Source of the DNA: DASQEH01 sp035633755
GTDB taxonomy: Bacteria > Actinomycetota > Actinomycetes > Propionibacteriales > Nocardioidaceae
Direction: 5' to 3'
NCBI GenBank assembly: GCA_035633755.1
Contig: DASQEH010000121.1
Span: 1 to 42,425, forward strand
DNA length: 42,425 nt
The notes under the pieces: model-generated
What the model saw: the letters and a program-made list of their open reading frames with translations, nothing else
What the model was told of the DNA's origin: nothing
Databases searched by the model: none
Shown: one piece after another, positions 24,329 to 33,898 of the stretch
Position numbering within the stretch: position 1 is the first letter of the stretch
Layout of the letters: each line of letters starts with the position of its first letter
Position numbers and translations under genes: made by a program

Positions 24329-24349
24329 CAGACGTGGATGGATCGTCTG
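24329..24349. promoter_or_regulatory. 21-bp inverted repeat upstream of the sugar operon
   Basis: CAGACG-N9-CGTCTG has perfect 6-bp arms with centres one helical turn apart, 71 bp upstream of the operon's first start codon and in the 258-bp gap before the cyclase gene. Candidate operator; no regulator gene of the GntR, LacI or IclR type is in the window to pair with it. Confidence 0.4.
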
Positions 24350-24516
24350 GCGGCAAACATATGGCACGACGAGCACGCTGGCTGGCTGGAGTCCTTGTCG
24401 ACGTCCTGGACGGCGACGCCGACGACCTGGTGACGCCGGCCGACGCCGAGACCTCCTCGGTGCTCGCCGCCTCTCGCAGACTTGGGGGTGGCTCGCCGGG
24501 GACTAGGCTGCGGGTT

Positions 24517-27500
24517 GTGGTGTGCGGGCGCTGCGGAACGGAGAACAAGGCGACAGCGAGGTTCTGCGCCGAGTGCGGGAGCCCGCTCAGTCGCGGCTGC
24601 CCCGCCTGCGAAGCACCTGTGCACGCAGGTCAGAAGTTCTGCGACTCCTGTGGCACTGCCCTGGTCGGCGAGTCGACTACCGCGCGCGCGACGCCGCAGC
24701 TCGCGCAGTCAGCCGGTACGGACGAGTTCTCGCCGACGTTGCTGACACCTGTTGCTGAACGGCGCGTCTGCTCGGTGTTGTTCTGTGACCTCGTGGGGTT
24801 CACACCGTTGAGCGAGTCCCGCGACCCGGAGGAGGTCCGGGAGCTGCTGTCTCGGTACTTCGACGCGGCGCGAACGGTCATCAGCCGCTACGGCGGGGTA
24901 GTGGAGAAGTTCATCGGCGACGCCGTCATGGCGGTCTGGGGGACGCCGACGGCGACCGAGGAGGACGGTGAGAGGGCGGTCCGGGCGGCTCTGGAGCTGA
25001 TCGACGCCGTCGCCCAGCTGGGCCAGGAGCAAAGCGTGCCCGACTTGGCTGCCCGAGCCGGGGTGGTGACGGGTTCGGTGGCGGTGACGGTGGGCGCCAC
25101 CGGCCAGGGGATGGTGGCCGGAGATGCGGTCAACACCGCCGCCCGGGTACAGGCGGCCGCCGAACCCGGCACAGTGCTGGTGGACGAGGCGACCCGGCGG
25201 GTGGCAGAAGCGGCCATCGGATTCGACTCGGCTGGTGAGCATTCGCTGAAGGGCAAGGCCGAGCCGGTGCCCCTGTGGCGAGCGACCCGGGTGGTGGCCG
25301 GCGCCGGCGGGTCGCAACGTATCGATGGCTTGGAGGCCGGGTTCGTCGGCCGCGACGCGGAGCTGCGGCTGATCAAGGAGCTCTTCCACGCCTGTGACCA
25401 GCGCCGGGCACCGCGGCTCGTGTCGGTGACAGGTGCGGCCGGGGTGGGCAAGTCCCGGCTGGGGTGGGAGTTCCGTAAGTACCTCGACGGCTTGCTCGCG
25501 ACGGTGTGGTGGCACCAGGGTCGATGCCTGTCCTACGGAGACGGAGTGGCGTTCTGGGCACTGGCGGAGATGGTCCGTCAGCGGTTGGGGATCGCCGAGG
25601 AGGACTCAGCATCAGCGGCGGCTGACAAGCTCCGAACCGGACTCGAGCAGTGGCTGCCCAATGGAGACGAGCGATCGTACGTCGGCCCGCGGCTGGCTCA
25701 GTTGCTCGGTGTCGAGTACGGCGAGGCGACCGCGATACTGGGTCGCGAGGAGCTCTTCGCCGGATGGAGGCTGTTCTTCGAGCGACTGGCTGCGACAGGT
25801 CCCGTCGTGATGGTGGTGGAAGACCTGCAGCACGCCGATGCGGGCTTGCTGGACTTCCTCGACCACTTGCTGGACTGGGCCCGCGACGTGCCGATCTTCG
25901 TGCTCACCCTCGCACGTCCGGAACTGGAGAGCCGCCGACCTGGCTGGGGAGCAGGTCGCCGAAACAGCACTACGCTGAGTCTGGATCCACTCGACGAGGC
26001 CGCGATGCACGCCTTGCTGGACGGGCTGGTTCCAGGGATGCCGAGCACCGCCAAGACCGCGGTAGCAGATCGGGCCGAGGGAATCCCGCTGTATGCGGTG
26101 GAGACGGTACGGATGCTCGTCGACCGAGACGTGGTTCAGCCGATCGACGGTGTCTACCGGCTGGTGGGTAACGTCGGCGAGCTGGAGGTACCGGCAACCT
26201 TGCAGTCGCTGCTGGCTGCCCGGCTCGACACTCTCGAGCCGAACGCGCGTCGGTTGGTCGCGGACGCTGCGGTGCTGGGAGGGACCTTCCCGGCTGAGGC
26301 GCTCGTGGCTGTCTCCGACCAACCCGAGGCTGACGTACGGCGGTTGCTGGCCGAGCTGGTACGGCGCGAGGTCCTCGGGGTTCGCGCCGACCCGCTGTCA
26401 CCACAACGGGGCCAGTACGCATTCGTGCAGACGATGTTCCGCCAGGTCGCCTACGACACCTTGTCGCGGCGGGAGCGCAAGGCCCGCCACCTTGCCGTGG
26501 CCACCCACCTGAGAACCGCCTTCGCTGACGAAGGCGAAGAAATCGCCGAGGTCATCGCCGCGCACCTGCTCGACGCGCTCACTGCAGTGCCCGACGACCC
26601 GGATGTCCCGACTCTGCGCACCCAGACCGTCGCCATGCTGAGCCGCGCCGGCGAACGCGCCACTCGTGCCGGTGCGCCCACCGCCGCAGCGACGGCGTAC
26701 TCGACCGCCGCCAACCAGATGGAACAAGAGGAGGGAGCCGACGGTGAGATCGCCGCAGCCCGGCTACGAGAGCTGGCCGGCGGGGCTCTCCTGAATGCCG
26801 AGCCGCAGCTGGCCGCTGAGCACTATCGACGGGCGTCCGAGACCTACGCCAGACACCAGAGACGCCGTGACGCCGCTCGCGCAGACACCGGGCTCGCCCG
26901 GGCGGTGATGCGGGTAGGAGAGCAAGAGAGAGCCAAAGAGCTCCTACGCGGCGCGCTCAGCGTACTGGAGGCGACGGTCGACGCCGACACAGTTGATGCT
27001 CTCAGCGCTCTGGCCATGCTTGAGGCGTTCGCGGGGAACCACCCGGTGGCGGACCAGTTGTCGGCCGCGGCGCTGGCAAAAGCGCAGGCCCTCGATCTCT
27101 CGGACGCGATCATGTCTCATGTGTTCAAGACACGTGGGGACGCGCACACCTTCGCCAATCGCCAGGCGCAAGCAGCGGCGAATTATCGCGAGGCACTCCG
27201 CCGGGCGGAGGCGGTCGAGGACAGCGCGGCACTGGGCGTAGCCCTGCTCAACCTGACGAACGTCCTGCTGACGAGCGACCCCCGAGCGGCGACCGAGATC
27301 GCCCGAGCGGCGGTGGCCCACTGCCGCCGGGTGGGCAGCCGCTACCACCTCGTAGTGGCCACATCGAACCTCGTGCACGCGCTGATCACCATTGGGGAGT
27401 GGTCGGCCGCCGAGAGCACCTACGTCGAGACGGTGGCGAGCGATGCCCGCCTCGCCGACGACCCGTCGTTCGTCTGGAGCACACTTCTACTGCGCGCACT

Positions 27501-28131
27501 CCAAGGGGATCTCGACGGTCTTTCGCAGCTTCTCCCGGTCATCGATCAGTGGAACGACTCCGGGGATCCACAGGACCAATCAGTCAACGCGGCCTGCAGA
27601 GCCGCCGCGCATGCCGCCTACGGCGAGTTTCCCGATTCGCTGGCCCAGGGCGTACGTTCGCTGAGCTTTGAAGCAGAAATCAGCTTGGCGAGTGAGCCCG
27701 TGTGGTGGGGTTGGAGCTTGGCGTCCAGCGCCGCGATCGCGCTCGACGACTTCGACGAAGCCGCCCGGCTGCTCGACTGGCTCGACGAGCACCCACCTGG
27801 ACACATTCCCTCAGGGTTGCGCGCCGAGCGTCAACGCATCCTCGCCCGGCTGCTTGCCCACGAGCAGAAACCCGAGGCAGGCCCAGCGTACGAGACCGCG
27901 GTACAGGCCTTTCGTAAGCTGGGTTCGCCCTACCACCTCGCTGTATGTCTCCTCGACCAAGCCGAGTACCTGTCCACGTGCGGCAAGCTCGAAGCTGCTC
28001 GAGACCTGGTCGCCGAAGCGACGACTATCGTGCAACGGCTCGGCGCCCGACCGCTGATCGAGCGAGCCACACGGCTGGCGGGCTCGCGCGACGATGAGGC
28101 CGACCTGTCCGTTGCCGCAGTCCAGCCCTGA
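24517..28131 (+). CDS. Zinc-ribbon, class III nucleotide cyclase, AAA ATPase and TPR protein
   Basis: 1204 residues from GTG at 24517. I chose this start because TAGGCT lies seven bases upstream (leaderless pattern) and the protein then begins at its first domain; the frame stays open back to 24334. Residues 1-50 hold two zinc ribbons (CGRC/CAEC and CPAC/CDSC). The cyclase domain (82-255) has both metal aspartates (FCDLVGFT, Asp91; GDAVMAVWG, Asp135), the purine lysine (EKFIGD, Lys131) and the transition-state pair Asn206/Arg210, so it should be active. The second purine-selecting position is Met199, not Asp or Thr. The ATPase has Walker A GAAGVGKS (306-313). Helical TPR-like repeats fill the rest. 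Likely makes cAMP in response to an unknown signal. Divergent from the sugar operon. Confidence 0.9.
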   Translation: MVCGRCGTENKATARFCAECGSPLSRGCPACEAPVHAGQKFCDSCGTALVGESTTARATPQLAQSAGTDEFSPTLLTPVAERRVCSVLFCDLVGFTPLSESRDPEEVRELLSRYFDAARTVISRYGGVVEKFIGDAVMAVWGTPTATEEDGERAVRAALELIDAVAQLGQEQSVPDLAARAGVVTGSVAVTVGATGQGMVAGDAVNTAARVQAAAEPGTVLVDEATRRVAEAAIGFDSAGEHSLKGKAEPVPLWRATRVVAGAGGSQRIDGLEAGFVGRDAELRLIKELFHACDQRRAPRLVSVTGAAGVGKSRLGWEFRKYLDGLLATVWWHQGRCLSYGDGVAFWALAEMVRQRLGIAEEDSASAAADKLRTGLEQWLPNGDERSYVGPRLAQLLGVEYGEATAILGREELFAGWRLFFERLAATGPVVMVVEDLQHADAGLLDFLDHLLDWARDVPIFVLTLARPELESRRPGWGAGRRNSTTLSLDPLDEAAMHALLDGLVPGMPSTAKTAVADRAEGIPLYAVETVRMLVDRDVVQPIDGVYRLVGNVGELEVPATLQSLLAARLDTLEPNARRLVADAAVLGGTFPAEALVAVSDQPEADVRRLLAELVRREVLGVRADPLSPQRGQYAFVQTMFRQVAYDTLSRRERKARHLAVATHLRTAFADEGEEIAEVIAAHLLDALTAVPDDPDVPTLRTQTVAMLSRAGERATRAGAPTAAATAYSTAANQMEQEEGADGEIAAARLRELAGGALLNAEPQLAAEHYRRASETYARHQRRRDAARADTGLARAVMRVGEQERAKELLRGALSVLEATVDADTVDALSALAMLEAFAGNHPVADQLSAAALAKAQALDLSDAIMSHVFKTRGDAHTFANRQAQAAANYREALRRAEAVEDSAALGVALLNLTNVLLTSDPRAATEIARAAVAHCRRVGSRYHLVVATSNLVHALITIGEWSAAESTYVETVASDARLADDPSFVWSTLLLRALQGDLDGLSQLLPVIDQWNDSGDPQDQSVNAACRAAAHAAYGEFPDSLAQGVRSLSFEAEISLASEPVWWGWSLASSAAIALDDFDEAARLLDWLDEHPPGHIPSGLRAERQRILARLLAHEQKPEAGPAYETAVQAFRKLGSPYHLAVCLLDQAEYLSTCGKLEAARDLVAEATTIVQRLGARPLIERATRLAGSRDDEADLSVAAVQP

Positions 28132-28212
28132 AGTACGCCATGCCAAACTCCGTCATGGAGCAGTCGTCCCATTTGAGGCTTCTCTCCACGGTCAGCCAGT
28201 ACAGGGGACTCC

Positions 28213-29598
28213 TCAGGACCGACCGCCCGTCGGCACGTCGGACGGCAGCCCCTGCGCAGCGGAGCGGAACTCGTCGCGAGGGTTCTGCAACCGCCCCAGC
28301 GCCACCAGCTCCCGGCGGAAGAACAAGGCCAGTGTCCAGTCGAGCACGATGCGCACCTTGCGGTTGAAGGTCGGCATACGACTCATGTGATACGTGCGAT
28401 GCATGAACCATGCCGCTAGACCCTTGACCTTCACCCCGTAGACCTGCGCCACGCCCTTGTGCAGACCGAGCGACGCCACCGAGCCGACATGGCGATGCTT
28501 GTACTCCGCCGGCTCGTCGCCGCGCAGCACCGCCACGAGGTTGTCGCCAAGCAGCCGCGCCTGACGTACCGCATGCTGCGCACTGGGTGAGCAAAGCGCC
28601 CCTGGCTCCCCCGTGAGGTCAGGCACTGCCGCGCAGTCGCCGGCCCCCCAGACGCCGTCAACGAACCCGTCGTCATCTTGAGCGCGCAGATCTGCCGCGC
28701 ACCGCAGACGTCCACGGTCGTCGAGGGGGAGGTCGGTGTCGACCAGGACGGGATTGGCTTTGACCCCGGCCGTCCAGACCACGGTGTCCGTAGGCATGCT
28801 CCCCCCGTCCGACAGCACCACGTTGCCGTCGACACAGGACTCGAGCCGCGTGTTCAACCGGACATCGATACCTCGCGACCGCAGCTGTTTGACGGTGTAC
28901 TCCCCCATGTCCTCACCGACCTCGGGAAGTATCCGTCCGGTGGCTTCGACCAGCACGAAGCGCAACTCGTCCTCACGCAACCCGTCGTGGAACCCGACAG
29001 CCGCCCGCGCCATGTCCTCGAGTTCGCCCAAGGCTTCGATCCCGGCGTACCCTCCGCCGACGAACACAAAGGTGAGCGCACGGGCCCGCACCCCGGGATC
29101 GTTGACAGAGGCGGCGATGTCCAACCGGTCGAGGACATGGTTGCGCAACGCGATGGCTTCCTCGACCTGCTTGAACCCGATACCCAACTCCTTGAGTCCC
29201 GGGATCGGCAGTGTCCGGGCGACGGAGCCGAGCGCGACAACGAGGTGGTCATACGGCAGCTCGAACACCTCCCCCACTTCGGGGGTGACAGCCACCACTC
29301 TGTCACTGTGGCGAACACCCGTCACCCGGCCGTTGACCACGCGGAAGCCACGCAGCTCACGCCTCAACGACACCACCACGTGGCGGGGCTCCAGCGACCC
29401 AGCCGCCGCCTCGGGCAGGAACGGCTGATAGGTCATGTAGGAGCGGGGATCCACCAGCGTCACGTCGGCCTCACCGCGGCGCAGCTTCCGCTTGAGCCGC
29501 AGAGCCGTGTAAAGGCCGACGTACCCTCCGCCGAGGATCAAGATGCGCGGTCTACCGACCTGACGATTCACTGGGGAAACGGAACTCGACTCGCTCAT
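28213..29598 (-). CDS. ndh: Type II NADH dehydrogenase (NDH-2-like)
   Basis: 461 residues, start ATG at 29598; TACCCT lies six bases upstream, so the message may be leaderless. Single-subunit flavoprotein that passes electrons from NADH to quinone without pumping protons. FAD motif ILGGGYVGL near residue 20, NADH motif FVFVGGGYAGIE near 170, and GAGDCAAVPD plus SAQHAVRQ in the C-terminal FAD region. The C-terminal amphipathic helices (KVRIVLDWTLALFFRRELVALG) attach it to the membrane. It sits between two giant regulators and converges with the cyclase gene. A general NAD(P)/FAD oxidoreductase is the alternative reading. Confidence 0.92.
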   Translation of the reverse strand: MSESSSVSPVNRQVGRPRILILGGGYVGLYTALRLKRKLRRGEADVTLVDPRSYMTYQPFLPEAAAGSLEPRHVVVSLRRELRGFRVVNGRVTGVRHSDRVVAVTPEVGEVFELPYDHLVVALGSVARTLPIPGLKELGIGFKQVEEAIALRNHVLDRLDIAASVNDPGVRARALTFVFVGGGYAGIEALGELEDMARAAVGFHDGLREDELRFVLVEATGRILPEVGEDMGEYTVKQLRSRGIDVRLNTRLESCVDGNVVLSDGGSMPTDTVVWTAGVKANPVLVDTDLPLDDRGRLRCAADLRAQDDDGFVDGVWGAGDCAAVPDLTGEPGALCSPSAQHAVRQARLLGDNLVAVLRGDEPAEYKHRHVGSVASLGLHKGVAQVYGVKVKGLAAWFMHRTYHMSRMPTFNRKVRIVLDWTLALFFRRELVALGRLQNPRDEFRSAAQGLPSDVPTGGRS

Positions 29599-29782
29599 GG
29601 TCAGAGGGTATTCAGTTCCTCGAGTTCTGCTCGTGGCGGCCTCGGGCAGCGCCGACGGCCGGCTGTGGCTGACAGACGTGGCGCTGCGGCCGTAGCCCGG
29701 GCACCTGAGCAATGACAGCTGTGGTGCATCGAGCCGCCCCTACGCCCTATTGCTGCAGCCTCGCGACTGCGATCATGCAGTC

Positions 29783-32596
29783 ATGGGCACGTCAGCGTCC
29801 TACGCGCACCTGACCGACACACCGGTTCGCGACGCGTTGGTCGGGCGCGACAGCGAGCTCGACGCCATCCGGCGCCTCCTGAGCAGTGGGGGCGGCGACC
29901 GCAACCTCAGGGCGTTACTCCTCGAGGGGGAGCCCGGCCTGGGCAAGACGAGCCTCTGGGAGCAGGGCATCGCCTGGGGCCGCGAGCACGGCATGCGGGT
30001 GCTGACTGCCAGAGCTAACGAGGCGGAGGCGGGTCTTCCGTTCACTGCGCTTATCGACCTCTTGGACGAGGTAGGGACCGAGGAGCTCACCGCTGTACCC
30101 ACACCGCAGCTGCGAGCGCTTACCGTCGCCCTCTACCGGGCCGACCCCACGGACCGGCCTCCAGAGGCGGCAGTCATCTCGCTCGGCGCTCTCTCGGCGC
30201 TTCGCGTCCTCGCGAGCCACGACCGCTTGCTGGTAGCCGTGGACGACCTGCAGTGGCTCGACCGCACGTCCGAGGAGGCGCTGGCGTATGCGATCCGCCG
30301 GCTCCAGCGCGAGCCCATCACCTTCTTGCTGGCTCGACGTCCGGGTCACCGTTCACCGGTCGAGCGCTCGTTTGCCGACGACAGCTTGCAGACCGTTCGA
30401 GTAGGACCACTGAGTATCGGCGCCACACGGCAGATCCTTGCCGACCGGCTGGACCTGCGCCTCCCCCACCACCTGCTTCGACGGGTGTTCGACACGACGC
30501 TGGGCAACCCCTTGTTCGCGCTCGAGGTGGGCCGCACGCTGGTCGAACGAGACGTCGAGTCACTCGGCGACGATCTACCCCTTCCTGACGACGTTGAGGA
30601 CTTGTTAGGGCTGCGAGTCGCGGATCTGGACGCATCGGCTGGCGAGGTACTGCTGGCGCTGGCGCTGGATCCAGACCTCCGCGCGGCGCAGATGGAGGAC
30701 CTGACCGGGCCAGACGGCCTGGAACGCGCGCTGGAGGCTGGCGTCGTGGTGCGGGACGACGAGCGTATCCGCGCGTCCCACCCGTTGCTGGCCGCGGCGT
30801 CCAAACGACGTGCCACGGCGGAGGAGAGGCGGAACCTGCATCGCGGCCTCGCAGAAGTCGTCACCGACGAACAGCGTCAGGCGCTGCATCTCGCGCTGGC
30901 CACGCTCACCGCTGACGAAGGGCTGGCTGCCCTGATCGCCGCTGCCGCTGAGCGGGCAGCGGCCCGGGGGGCGACCCGCCTCGCGGTAGACCTCGGCTCG
31001 CACGCCTTGCGGCTTACTCCGACGGACTCCTCGGCCTACCACGCCCGCGTGCTGGCGTTGGCTGAGCAGCTTCAGTGCGCAGGCGAGAAGCAGCGCCTGA
31101 CCGACCTGCTCTCCGGAGCTGTGGAGTCCATGCCCCCGGGGGCGGTGCGAGTAGGGGCCTACCTCCTGCTGGCCGACGGCGTTGTACAGGGCAACGACGA
31201 CATCCGGAGGCTGTTCGAGGAGGCACTGGTCGAGGCAGGTGACGACCAGCTCCTGCGCGCGCGAGTGCTAGCCCACCTAGCGGAGAACGAGGCCGTCATC
31301 GAGGTGCGACAGGTCGCGCGTGCCGACGACCGGGCCACGGAGTCGGTCGAGAGGTGCCCGCCCGGCCACCCGGACGACGAGAAGATCGCGGTATACACCG
31401 CTGCTTGGACGCGGGCGCTCCGCGGAGAGCCGATCGCTCACTTGGCGGAGAGGTACGACGCCTTGTCCGCCGACCGGGCGTACGTGGCTCGCAATCCCGG
31501 CCGGGTGGTCGGCCAACGCCTCGTGTGGCGGGGCGAGGTGAGGCAGGCCCGAGCCCTGTTGCAGTCGTTCCAGGCGTTGACCGAGGAGCGGGGCGAGCCC
31601 CGGCCGTACGCCCTGGCACGACTCCACCTCTGCGAGCTCGAGCTGCGAGTCGGAGGCTGGGACCAGGCGCAGCGACTGCTCGATGAATGGGCCGCCTCGA
31701 CTGACAGCGAGCTGCTGCACTGGCCGATGTACGAGCGGTGCAGGGCGCTTCTGGCCGCCGGGCGAGGCGACGTGACCGATGCCCGAGGCTGGGGCGGCAG
31801 GGCGCTCGAGCTGGCGGAGTCGACCGGGGTGCGATGGGACTGGTTGGAGGCGAACCGCGCCCTCGGCGTGACCGCGCTGCTGGCCAAGGACGTCGACGAG
31901 GCCGTCCGGCACCTGGAAGTGGTGTGGCAGCACACCCAGCGTGAGGGCGTCTTGGACCCCGGCGCGTTCCCGGTTGCCCCCGACCTGGTGGAGGCGCTCG
32001 TCGAGGCTGAGGCCCACGACGCAGCGCGCGGGGTGGCCGTGGAACTGAACGACCTCGCCCGCATACAGGATCATCCGTGGGGTCTGGCGGGAGCCCAGCG
32101 CAGCTTGGCGCTGGTGGATCTCGTCGGCGAGGGCTACTCAGAGACATCGGCGCAGATGCTCGAGGAGTCGGCAACGTCGTACCGTGAGCTCGGGCTGGCG
32201 TTCGACGAGGCCCGAACACTGCTGCTGCTCGGCAGGGCACAACGACGGGCGAAGAAGTGGGGCGCGGCGCGCGAGGTCCTCGAGCGTGCCATCGCGGCGT
32301 TCGAGGCGATCGGGTCGCCGGGGTGGGCGGACGACTGCCGCTCGGAGTTGGCGCGAGTGGGCGCGCGGAAGCCGTCAGCAGAAGGTGGTCTCACCGCCAC
32401 CGAGCTCCGCGTCGCTGAACTGGCGGTCGAAGGCCTGTCCAACAAGGAGATCGCGCGCACGCTGGTTGTCACGGTGAACACCGTGGAGTTCCATCTCCGC
32501 AACACGTACGCCAAGCTGGGCATCCGCTCGCGGGTGCAGCTGGCGCCACGCCTCGCCTCACTGGATGTCGCGGCGGACGCCGACCCACGGCACTAG
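29783..32596 (+). CDS. LAL-type LuxR-family regulator (ATPase plus LuxR HTH)
   Basis: 937 residues from ATG at 29783; an in-frame ATG at 29750 would add 11 residues. GATCAT lies six bases before the chosen ATG. N-terminal P-loop ATPase with Walker A GEPGLGKT (49-56) and Walker B LLVAVDDLQWLD, followed by a long helical TPR-like region and a C-terminal GerE-type helix-turn-helix (about 868-930: TATELRVAELAVEGLSN, KEIARTL, TVNTVEFHLRN, YAKLGIRSR). Such regulators respond to nucleotides or sugars and activate pathway genes. Probable targets are nearby, including the DUF4242-methyltransferase pair 85 bp downstream, but no binding site is proven. Confidence 0.93.
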   Translation: MGTSASYAHLTDTPVRDALVGRDSELDAIRRLLSSGGGDRNLRALLLEGEPGLGKTSLWEQGIAWGREHGMRVLTARANEAEAGLPFTALIDLLDEVGTEELTAVPTPQLRALTVALYRADPTDRPPEAAVISLGALSALRVLASHDRLLVAVDDLQWLDRTSEEALAYAIRRLQREPITFLLARRPGHRSPVERSFADDSLQTVRVGPLSIGATRQILADRLDLRLPHHLLRRVFDTTLGNPLFALEVGRTLVERDVESLGDDLPLPDDVEDLLGLRVADLDASAGEVLLALALDPDLRAAQMEDLTGPDGLERALEAGVVVRDDERIRASHPLLAAASKRRATAEERRNLHRGLAEVVTDEQRQALHLALATLTADEGLAALIAAAAERAAARGATRLAVDLGSHALRLTPTDSSAYHARVLALAEQLQCAGEKQRLTDLLSGAVESMPPGAVRVGAYLLLADGVVQGNDDIRRLFEEALVEAGDDQLLRARVLAHLAENEAVIEVRQVARADDRATESVERCPPGHPDDEKIAVYTAAWTRALRGEPIAHLAERYDALSADRAYVARNPGRVVGQRLVWRGEVRQARALLQSFQALTEERGEPRPYALARLHLCELELRVGGWDQAQRLLDEWAASTDSELLHWPMYERCRALLAAGRGDVTDARGWGGRALELAESTGVRWDWLEANRALGVTALLAKDVDEAVRHLEVVWQHTQREGVLDPGAFPVAPDLVEALVEAEAHDAARGVAVELNDLARIQDHPWGLAGAQRSLALVDLVGEGYSETSAQMLEESATSYRELGLAFDEARTLLLLGRAQRRAKKWGAAREVLERAIAAFEAIGSPGWADDCRSELARVGARKPSAEGGLTATELRVAELAVEGLSNKEIARTLVVTVNTVEFHLRNTYAKLGIRSRVQLAPRLASLDVAADADPRH

Positions 32597-32640
32597 CCGT
32601 CGGACACTGGGGCCTGCAATCTCAAGTACTCAGGTGTTCC

Positions 32641-32656
32641 GTAGTTTCGGAGCTAC
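32641..32656. promoter_or_regulatory. 16-bp imperfect palindrome before the DUF4242 gene
   Basis: GTAGTTTCGGAGCTAC; 12 of 16 positions are symmetric. It is 25 bp before ATG at 32681, in the short gap after the LuxR-type gene, so it could be a site for that regulator. Weak evidence. Confidence 0.25.
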
Positions 32657-32680
32657 CAGGTCGGGCGGCACCGTAGAGGC

Positions 32681-32995
32681 ATGGCTGAGTACCTCGTCGA
32701 GCTCTACGTCGCCCAAGGCGACCATCACCTCGCCCGGCAGCACGCCGAGCAGGTAGAGCAGGCCGCTGCCGAACTGACCCAGGAGGGCAGGTTGGTGCGT
32801 TGTCTGCGCTCGATCTTCGTGCCCGAGGACGAGACGTGCTTCCTGCTCTACGAGGCGCCCTCAGCGGGGGCGATCGAGGAGGCGGTGCGCCGAGCCGGAC
32901 TCCGGCACCAGCACATCTCCGCGGCCACCTCCACGCTCCACACCGTCGGACATGCACCCACATCTCCACAACCGCAAGGGAAGGCAACACCATGA
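32681..32995 (+). CDS. DUF4242 family protein (SCO4226-like, putative nickel/metal-binding)
   Basis: 104 residues, start ATG at 32681. The ferredoxin-like core reads AEYLVELYVAQGD, helix HHLARQHAEQVEQAAAELTQEG, strand VRCLRSIFVPEDETCFLLYEAP, helix SAGAIEEAVRRAGL, then HQHI. The pattern of a first strand, a long helix and the Y/F-E-A-P strand is that of DUF4242; a Streptomyces member has been described as nickel-binding. Here the two His in RHQHI and HH at the helix start could bind metal. The last 20 residues are a disordered tail. Its stop overlaps the methyltransferase start by four bases. Confidence 0.83.
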   Translation: MAEYLVELYVAQGDHHLARQHAEQVEQAAAELTQEGRLVRCLRSIFVPEDETCFLLYEAPSAGAIEEAVRRAGLRHQHISAATSTLHTVGHAPTSPQPQGKATP

Positions 32996-33807
32996 CCATT
33001 ACAAACGACGACTACACCGAGCTTCGAAACAAGCAGCAGAAGGTTTGGAGCAGCGGTGACTACAACAAGATCGCCGCGTTGACCGTCCCGGTATGCGAGC
33101 ATCTCGTCGACCACGTCGGCGTGGAGCCCGGGTCGCGGGTGCTCGATGTCGCCACTGGCACCGGGCACGTGGCCTTGGCCGCCGCTCGCCGCTCCGCCAT
33201 AACAACCGGTATCGACTACGTGCCGGAGCTGCTCAACATCGCCCGGCGCCGCGCCGCAGCAGAGGAAGTCGAGGTTGACTTCTCCGAGGCTGACGCGGAG
33301 AGGTTGCCGTACGAGGACGCGTCGTTCGACGTCGTGTTGTCCGCCATCGGGGTGATGTTCAGCGCCGACCACGCCCGCGCCGCCCATGAGCTTGCCCGAG
33401 TCTGCCGGCCGGGAGGCCGGATCGGGTTGGCCAGCTGGACGCCTGAGGGTTTCGTCGGTGGCATGCTGTCGACGGTCGGCCGCCATGTCTCGCCGCCGCC
33501 CGGCGCCCAGCCACCGACGCGGTGGGGCAAGGAAGAAGTGGTGGCGGAGCTTCTCGGCGACGACGTCGTGGACGTCACGTCGACCACTGCCGCGGTGCGC
33601 CAGCGGTTCACCAACGCAGAGGCCTACGCCGACCTCTTCCTCACCTACTACGGACCCACGTACATGGCCGCGAGCCGGCTGGACGAGCAGGGACGCGAGG
33701 CGCTCCGCTCGGATCTGGTCGCCCTGGCCCACCAGTTCGATCGTGGCACCGGTTCCGGTGTGGTCCTCGACTGGGAGTACCGCATCGTCACCGCCACCCG
33801 TCGCTGA
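32992..33807 (+). CDS. Class I SAM-dependent methyltransferase
   Basis: 271 residues, start ATG at 32992 with AAGG upstream and a 4-base overlap with the DUF4242 gene. SAM motif I is VLDVATGTGHVAL near residue 50, the acidic motif II is GIDYVPELL, then EADAERLPYEDASFDVVLSAIGVMF (motifs III-IV) and RVCRPGGRIGLASWTPEG. This is the UbiE/Methyltransf_11 group, which methylates small molecules such as quinones, phenols or sterol-like compounds. Substrate unknown. Translational coupling to a DUF4242 protein is the main clue to its role. Confidence 0.92.
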   Translation: MTITNDDYTELRNKQQKVWSSGDYNKIAALTVPVCEHLVDHVGVEPGSRVLDVATGTGHVALAAARRSAITTGIDYVPELLNIARRRAAAEEVEVDFSEADAERLPYEDASFDVVLSAIGVMFSADHARAAHELARVCRPGGRIGLASWTPEGFVGGMLSTVGRHVSPPPGAQPPTRWGKEEVVAELLGDDVVDVTSTTAAVRQRFTNAEAYADLFLTYYGPTYMAASRLDEQGREALRSDLVALAHQFDRGTGSGVVLDWEYRIVTATRR

Positions 33808-33898
33808 CCCTGCACGTTGGCACACGTGAGTTGACGAGCATGGTTCAGGCTGGCGAGAGGTAGCAGTGAAGCGAAACACGGGGGGCTTACTCGCCAGT

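Noticed and set aside
24334..24516. Extension of the cyclase protein to an upstream ATG (24334 or 24361)
   Set aside because: The extra 61 residues show no domain, there is no ribosome site, and the GTG at 24517 follows a -10-like TAGGCT and begins directly at the zinc ribbon.
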